Positions 6,201 through 9,718 of a stretch of 9,718 nt of DNA are shown piece by piece. The stretch is from the NCBI GenBank assembly GCA_041675865.1, contig JBAYTA010000068.1, positions 1-9,718 of the forward strand, written 5' to 3'. The stretch is from DUVT01 sp041675865 (GTDB lineage Bacteria > Bacillota_I > Bacilli_A > ML615J-28 > CAG-698). Each line of letters starts with the position of its first letter. Within the stretch, counting starts at the first letter, position 1. The translations under genes and the position numbers were made by a program. The notes under the pieces were generated by a model. That model made no database searches. It was not told the DNA's origin and saw only the letters and a list, made by a program, of their open reading frames with translations.

Positions 6201-6836
6201 TTGCCTGAAGTGATTGATTTATATAAATATGAAAACGAATTAAGAAAAAAGAACTATAAATATATAGTTGGGACCGATGAAGCAGGAAGAGGACCGATGG
6301 CAGGACCAGTGGTTGTTGCTGCAGTTATATTGCCTGATGATTATAAAATAGAAGGATTAAATGATTCAAAAAAACTAAGTGAGAAAAAACGTGAATTGCT
6401 TTATGAAGAAATTATTAAATATGCTTTAGAATATAAAGTTGTGTTTATATCTTCTGAAGATGTTGATAATATAAATGTATATCAAGCATCTAAAAAAGGA
6501 ATGATAGATTGTATAAAGAGTATGTCTTTACCTGTTGATTATATTTTAAGTGATGCAATTGATTTAGATATTGAGATTAATTGTTTAAGTTTGATCAAAG
6601 GTGATAGTAAATCCGCATCTATTGCTGCTGCTAGTATCTTAGCAAAAGTTGAACGTGATAGATATATGAAAGAAATGGCTAAGAAATATCCTGAATATGG
6701 ATTTGAAAGACATAAAGGTTATGTTACTAAATATCATTTGGAAATGCTAGCTGAACATGGTCCATGTGATATTCATAGAAGAAGTTTTGAACCTGTTGCA
6801 AAAGCAATGTATAGGCAAATTAGTTTTGATTTTTAA
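6201..6836 (+). CDS. rnhB: Ribonuclease HII
   Basis: This 211-residue enzyme cleaves the RNA strand of RNA/DNA hybrids and nicks DNA at misincorporated ribonucleotides, which starts ribonucleotide excision repair. All four acidic active-site residues are present: D26 and E27 in GTDEAGRGPMAGP, D118 in ILSDAID and D153 in AKVERDR. The LNDSKKLS block (53-60), KGDSKSASIAAASI (133-146) and the GFERHKGY to HRRSFEP C-terminal signature are typical of type II and not type III (no TBP-like N-terminal domain). Translation starts at TTG. The gene follows rbgA as in Bacillus (ylqF-rnhB) but after a gap of 165 nt holding a terminator-like hairpin, so it probably heads its own unit with the cupin and topA genes downstream. 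Confidence 0.96.
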   Translation: MPEVIDLYKYENELRKKNYKYIVGTDEAGRGPMAGPVVVAAVILPDDYKIEGLNDSKKLSEKKRELLYEEIIKYALEYKVVFISSEDVDNINVYQASKKGMIDCIKSMSLPVDYILSDAIDLDIEINCLSLIKGDSKSASIAAASILAKVERDRYMKEMAKKYPEYGFERHKGYVTKYHLEMLAEHGPCDIHRRSFEPVAKAMYRQISFDF

Positions 6837-6849
6837 ACAAACAATATAT

Positions 6850-6853
6850 GGAG
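6850..6853 (+). promoter_or_regulatory. Ribosome binding site that decides the cupin start
   Basis: GGAG at 6850-6853 lies 6 nt before ATG at 6860. The in-frame ATG at 6848 overlaps this site and has no purine-rich sequence ahead of it, so 6860 is the better start. Confidence 0.7.
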
Positions 6854-6859
6854 AAAATA

Positions 6860-7180
6860 ATGTTTCAAGAAAAAGTTGAAGTAAAAAATATGAGAGGCGG
6901 AGTTGGCTCTGTCTTAATTGAAAAGGCTAGTTCTAATATGATGAATTGTAAGATGTATGCTAGGATTACTATCTTGCCATCTTCATCAATTGGTATGCAT
7001 ATTCACGAAAATGATGAAGAAATGGTTTATGTTTTATCAGGCAAAGGACAAGCATATGTAAATGGTGAATTATTTGATATATTTACAGGAACATATCATC
7101 ATGCAAGACAAGGAAATCAACATAGTATAATTAATAATACTAATGAAAATTTAGTTATACTAGCTGTAATAAATGAATAA
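6860..7180 (+). CDS. Small single-domain cupin protein
   Basis: From the ATG at 6860 the protein has 106 residues; an ATG four codons upstream (6848) is in frame but has no ribosome binding site. It is one conserved beta-barrel cupin domain. Motif 1 covers G45-M-H47-I-H49 with E53 or E54 and G61/G63 after it, and motif 2 covers G77 to N92 with H88. H47, H49, the Glu and H88 form the usual divalent-metal site, so it can bind metal (Mn, Fe, Zn or Ni cannot be told apart). Such stand-alone cupins include isomerases, dioxygenases and sugar- or metabolite-binding proteins, and the sequence does not choose among them. It is cytoplasmic. It starts 23 nt after rnhB and ends 39 nt before topA, with no terminator on either side, so it is probably co-transcribed with these two DNA-maintenance genes. 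Confidence 0.85.
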   Translation: MFQEKVEVKNMRGGVGSVLIEKASSNMMNCKMYARITILPSSSIGMHIHENDEEMVYVLSGKGQAYVNGELFDIFTGTYHHARQGNQHSIINNTNENLVILAVINE

Positions 7181-7219
7181 TAATTAAGTAAAAAAAGAAA
7201 AATAAAAGGTGTAATAAAT

Positions 7220-9199
7220 ATGGGAAAGAATTTAATAATTGTAGAAAGTCCCGCTAAATCAAAAACGATAGAGAAATACTTAGGTGACAATTATATTGTC
7301 GCATCCTCTAAAGGTCATATCCGAGATCTTACAACAAGAGGATATGGAGGTTTTGGGGTTGACATAGAGGATAACTATAAACCTATGTATAAGAATCTAA
7401 GGGACAAAGCAGAAGTTGTAAGAGAATTAAAAAAGATTGTAAAAACTGTAGATAAAGTATATCTTGCAACCGACCCGGATAGAGAAGGTGAAGCAATTTC
7501 ATGGCATTTATATGAAGTTTTAGGATTAGAAAAAAAGGAATATGAAAGAATAGTTTTTCATGAAATTACAAAACCTGCAGTTTTAAAAGCTATCGAAAAG
7601 GGTAGAGATATAGATATGGATTTAGTCCATTCACAAGAATCAAGAAGAATTCTTGATAGAATAATTGGATTTTCTTTATCTAAATTACTACAAAGAAAAA
7701 TAGGGTCGAAAAGTGCAGGTAGAGTTCAATCCATTGCACTTAAATTAATTTGTGACCGTGAAAAAGAGATTCAAGCATTTATACCAGAAGAATATTGGGA
7801 AGTATTCTTGGATTTTGAAAAGGGTAGAAGTAAGTTAAAAGCTAAGTTAATAAGTTATTTAGATGAAAAAATTAAATTACAAAATGAAGAAGAAACAAAA
7901 AAAGTTTTAGATGCATTGTCTGAAGAGTTTAGAGTTCAAGAAATAATTAAGAAAAATAGAAATAGAGCGCCAAAACCTCCTTTTATAACTTCTACATTAC
8001 AACAAGATGCTTCAAGTAAATTCAATTACAATTCTAAAAAGACGATGATGATTGCTCAGAAACTGTATGAAGGTATTGAATTAAAAGATGAACGTGTTGG
8101 GTTAATTACTTATATGAGAACTGATTCAATTCGTTTAAGTGATGAGTTTATTAATGAAGCAAATGACTTTATTATTGAAAATTACGGAAAAGAATATTAT
8201 CATGGTTATAAAAGAATACCATCTAAAGAAAAAAATATTCAAGATGCTCATGAGGCTATTCGTCCATCTAGTTTGAAATATACTCCTGAAAGTATTAAAA
8301 AGTTTTTATCAAATGATGAGTATAAATTATATACATTAATTTATAATCGTGCACTTTCATCTGTTATGGCAAATGCAGTTATTGAAGATCAAAAAATAAA
8401 AATTAATAACAATGATTATATTTTTGAAATTAATGGGAATCGTACTATTTTTGATGGATTCTTAAAAGTTTATAGTAGTGATGATGATGAAGATTCAAAG
8501 AGTTTACCTGTGTTTAAAGAAGATGAAGAAATAAAAAACCCAGTTGTATCAAGTGAACAAAAGTTTACTAATCCTCCAAGTAGATATACTGAAGCAAAAC
8601 TTATAAAGCAAATGGAAGAGTTAGGTATAGGTAGACCATCTACTTATTCAATTACAATGGATACTTTAAAGCAAAGGTATTATGTTAGTATGGATAAAAA
8701 GTCATTCGTACCAACAGAACAAGGAATGCTAACTAGTGAAAAATTAGATGAGTTCTTTAATGCTATTATTAATGTGAAATACACAGCAAATATGGAAAGT
8801 GTTCTTGATGAAATAGCTACTGGAGGGAAAGTTTGGTATAAAGAATTAGATAGATTCTATAATAGATTTATGCCTCTAGTAGAAAATGCTGATGAAAAGA
8901 TGGAAAAAATCTATCCAATTTTTGTTGATGAAGAATGCCCTGAATGTGGTAGAAAACTAGTTTATCGTAACGGAAGATATGGAAGATTCCTAGCTTGTAG
9001 TGGCTTCCCTGAATGTAGATATGTGAAAAAGGAAGAAAAAGAAGAAGCGGTATCTACAGGAGTAAAATGCCCTAATTGTGAAGAGGGAATGATAGTCGAA
9101 AGAGTATCAAAAAAGGGAAGAAGTAAGGGTCAAAAGTTCTACGCTTGTGATCAATTCCCTAAATGTAAAACAACTTTTTCAGAATTACCTAGTGAATAA
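7220..9199 (+). CDS. topA: DNA topoisomerase I (type IA)
   Basis: This 659-residue enzyme relaxes negative supercoils by a single-strand break. The Toprim domain (about 3-115) has E9 in VESPAKSKT and the acidic triad D85-x-D87-x-E89 in TDPDREGE. The SKSAGRVQSIAL block (about 170) and the active-site Y298 in GLITYMRTDS form the 5'-phosphotyrosine centre. LGIGRPSTY appears late in the core. Two zinc-ribbon modules close the protein: C573, C576, C593, C599 and C617, C620, C643, C649, each with the CSGFPEC- or CDQFPKC-type ending. The fold is complete and slightly shorter than the Bacillus enzyme. The ATG at 7220 follows AAAGGTG (7205-7211) at 8 nt. It is the last gene of the rnhB unit, directly ahead of a strong terminator. 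In Bacillus dprA lies next to topA, but not here. Confidence 0.97.
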   Translation: MGKNLIIVESPAKSKTIEKYLGDNYIVASSKGHIRDLTTRGYGGFGVDIEDNYKPMYKNLRDKAEVVRELKKIVKTVDKVYLATDPDREGEAISWHLYEVLGLEKKEYERIVFHEITKPAVLKAIEKGRDIDMDLVHSQESRRILDRIIGFSLSKLLQRKIGSKSAGRVQSIALKLICDREKEIQAFIPEEYWEVFLDFEKGRSKLKAKLISYLDEKIKLQNEEETKKVLDALSEEFRVQEIIKKNRNRAPKPPFITSTLQQDASSKFNYNSKKTMMIAQKLYEGIELKDERVGLITYMRTDSIRLSDEFINEANDFIIENYGKEYYHGYKRIPSKEKNIQDAHEAIRPSSLKYTPESIKKFLSNDEYKLYTLIYNRALSSVMANAVIEDQKIKINNNDYIFEINGNRTIFDGFLKVYSSDDDEDSKSLPVFKEDEEIKNPVVSSEQKFTNPPSRYTEAKLIKQMEELGIGRPSTYSITMDTLKQRYYVSMDKKSFVPTEQGMLTSEKLDEFFNAIINVKYTANMESVLDEIATGGKVWYKELDRFYNRFMPLVENADEKMEKIYPIFVDEECPECGRKLVYRNGRYGRFLACSGFPECRYVKKEEKEEAVSTGVKCPNCEEGMIVERVSKKGRSKGQKFYACDQFPKCKTTFSELPSE

Positions 9200-9203
9200 A
9201 ATG

Positions 9204-9234
9204 AACCGTATATAGATTTATATACGGTTTTTTT
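9204..9234 (+). terminator. Strong rho-independent terminator after topA
   Basis: A perfect 11-bp inverted repeat (9204-9214 AACCGTATATA with 9219-9229) with loop GATT is followed by seven T residues (9228-9234). It lies 4 nt after the topA stop. Confidence 0.9.
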
Positions 9235-9261
9235 CATTTATTATAGGAAAAATTCATTAAG

Positions 9262-9279
9262 ATATAATTTAAATTATAT
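9262..9279. repeat. Perfect 18-bp AT-only palindrome in the topA-lipoprotein gap
   Basis: ATATAATTTAAATTATAT reads the same on both strands and is followed by eight T residues at 9283-9290. It lies between the topA terminator and the lipoprotein promoter. It could be a regulator site or a weak second hairpin, but such palindromes also arise by chance in DNA this AT-rich. Confidence 0.4.
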
Positions 9280-9321
9280 ATATTTTTTTTACCGCTAAAA
9301 TTTACTAGTTTTTTGAAAATA

Positions 9322-9336
9322 TTGCAAACGTTTTAT
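9322..9336 (+). promoter_or_regulatory. cre-like (CcpA) site over the lipoprotein -35 region
   Basis: TTGCAAACGTTTTAT fits the degenerate catabolite-response consensus WTGNAANCGNWNNCW at all fixed positions but one (A in place of the last C). It contains the central palindrome AAACGTTT. Bound CcpA would block the -35. No ccpA gene is visible here, so this is a candidate only. Confidence 0.25.
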
Positions 9337-9350
9337 AATAATGATATAAT
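9322..9350 (+). promoter_or_regulatory. Predicted sigma-A promoter of the lipoprotein gene
   Basis: TTGCAA (9322-9327) is followed after exactly 17 nt by a consensus TATAAT (9345-9350), which is itself preceded by TGA to give an extended -10. The start of transcription would fall near 9357, immediately ahead of the ribosome binding site. It is the best promoter in the window and suggests strong expression. Confidence 0.75.
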
Positions 9351-9376
9351 ATTATTGAAAAGGAGGAATATCGTAC

Positions 9377-9718
9377 TTGAGAAGTATTAGAAATTTCAAA
9401 AATTTATTTTTCCTAATGCTTATGGCATTAGTTATGATCGTTGCTATAGGTTGTGGTGGTACTAAAATAGAACTATCATTTGAAGAAGAAACCTATACAG
9501 TGGAAGTGGGCAAAGAATTACCTTTGGAACCTGCTGTTAAAAATGAAAAGGATGAAGAATATAAATTAGTTTTCTCATCTGAAGATACTGCTGTTGCAAC
9601 TTATGTTGACGGTAAAGTTAAAGGTATCGCTGTTGGTGAGGTAAAAGTTAAAGTTACACTTGAAGGACATGAAAAAGTATTTGCGGAAGTAACTGTTGAA
9701 GTTGTTGCTGCAAAGAAA
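9377..9718 (+). CDS. Lipoprotein with bacterial Ig-like (Big_2) domain, 5' part only
   Basis: The frame begins with TTG at 9377, 10 nt after AAAAGGAGG (9358-9366), and stays open to the last base (114 codons), so the 3' end is missing. The N-terminus is a lipoprotein signal peptide: basic n-region (R2, R5, K8), hydrophobic core at about 10-24 and lipobox A-I-G-C with C26 as the lipidated residue, followed by GG. The protein should therefore be anchored to the outer face of the membrane. Residues of about 35-110 form one Big_2-type module: YTVEVGKELPLEP, then SSEDTAVATY, DGKVKGIAVGEVKVKVT and a final beta strand. More modules or an enzymatic domain may follow outside the window. No catalytic residue can be named. 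The next in-frame ATG would cut into the hydrophobic core and lose the basic n-region, so TTG is preferred. It has its own promoter and is separated from topA by a strong terminator. Confidence 0.85.
   Translation, partial: MRSIRNFKNLFFLMLMALVMIVAIGCGGTKIELSFEEETYTVEVGKELPLEPAVKNEKDEEYKLVFSSEDTAVATYVDGKVKGIAVGEVKVKVTLEGHEKVFAEVTVEVVAAKK

Noticed and set aside
6848..6859. Earlier ATG for the cupin gene
   Set aside because: The ATG at 6848 overlaps the GGAG ribosome binding site that is correctly spaced for ATG 6860, and nothing purine-rich precedes it.
1..9718. CRISPR array, insertion sequence, prophage or defence genes
   Set aside because: There are no regularly spaced direct repeats, terminal inverted repeats with a transposase, integrase or att-like duplications, or defence-type domains. 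Apart from the two surface proteins at the edges, the phosphatase, the cupin and the one unknown membrane protein, the genes are ordinary core genes.

Overview
The window is AT-rich bacterial DNA from a low-GC Gram-positive-type organism (Bacillota/Mycoplasmatota side of the tree). The gene set (soluble FtsK-type translocase, type I signal peptidase, RbgA, RNase HII, TopA), the AGGAGG-type ribosome binding sites and the sigma-A-like promoters all fit. An Acholeplasma-, Izemoplasma- or Erysipelotrichia-like lineage would suit, but the species cannot be fixed from sequence alone. UGA is used as a stop (end of lepB) and the tryptophans checked are UGG, so the code is the standard bacterial one and not that of Mycoplasma/Spiroplasma.

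Layout. (1) 1-600: the 3' end of a + strand gene for a protein built of tandem Ig-like modules, open from base 1. It converges on (2) a Cof-type HAD phosphatase on the - strand (622-1446). A perfect hairpin at 608-639 serves both genes and contains the end of the phosphatase gene. (3) 1447-1581: a divergent promoter region. (4) 1582-6035: a tight four-gene + strand operon: an unrecognised membrane protein, an FtsK/SpoIIIE/SftA DNA translocase without its own membrane domain, signal peptidase I (lepB) and the ribosome-assembly GTPase rbgA. Gene junctions are 1 nt, 11 nt and a 4-nt overlap, and a hairpin follows at about 6057-6089. (5) 6201-9199: a second + strand unit of rnhB (TTG start), a small cupin and topA, ended by a strong terminator at 9204-9234. 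(6) 9322 to the end: a well-formed promoter and the first 114 codons of a lipoprotein with a bacterial Ig-like (Big_2) domain, cut by the window edge.

The centre is core housekeeping: chromosome clearance at division, protein export, 50S maturation, removal of RNA from DNA, and supercoil relaxation. The edges are surface or secreted proteins. rbgA, rnhB and topA in that order match the ylqF-rnhB-...-topA neighbourhood of Bacillus, but dprA is absent from the gap and a cupin sits there.

I found no mobile element, CRISPR array, RNA gene or defence system. The points most worth a second look are the soluble FtsK paired with an adjacent unknown membrane protein, an EF-hand-like loop in the exported domain of the signal peptidase, and an Asp-to-Asn change in the G4 (guanine-recognition) motif of RbgA.
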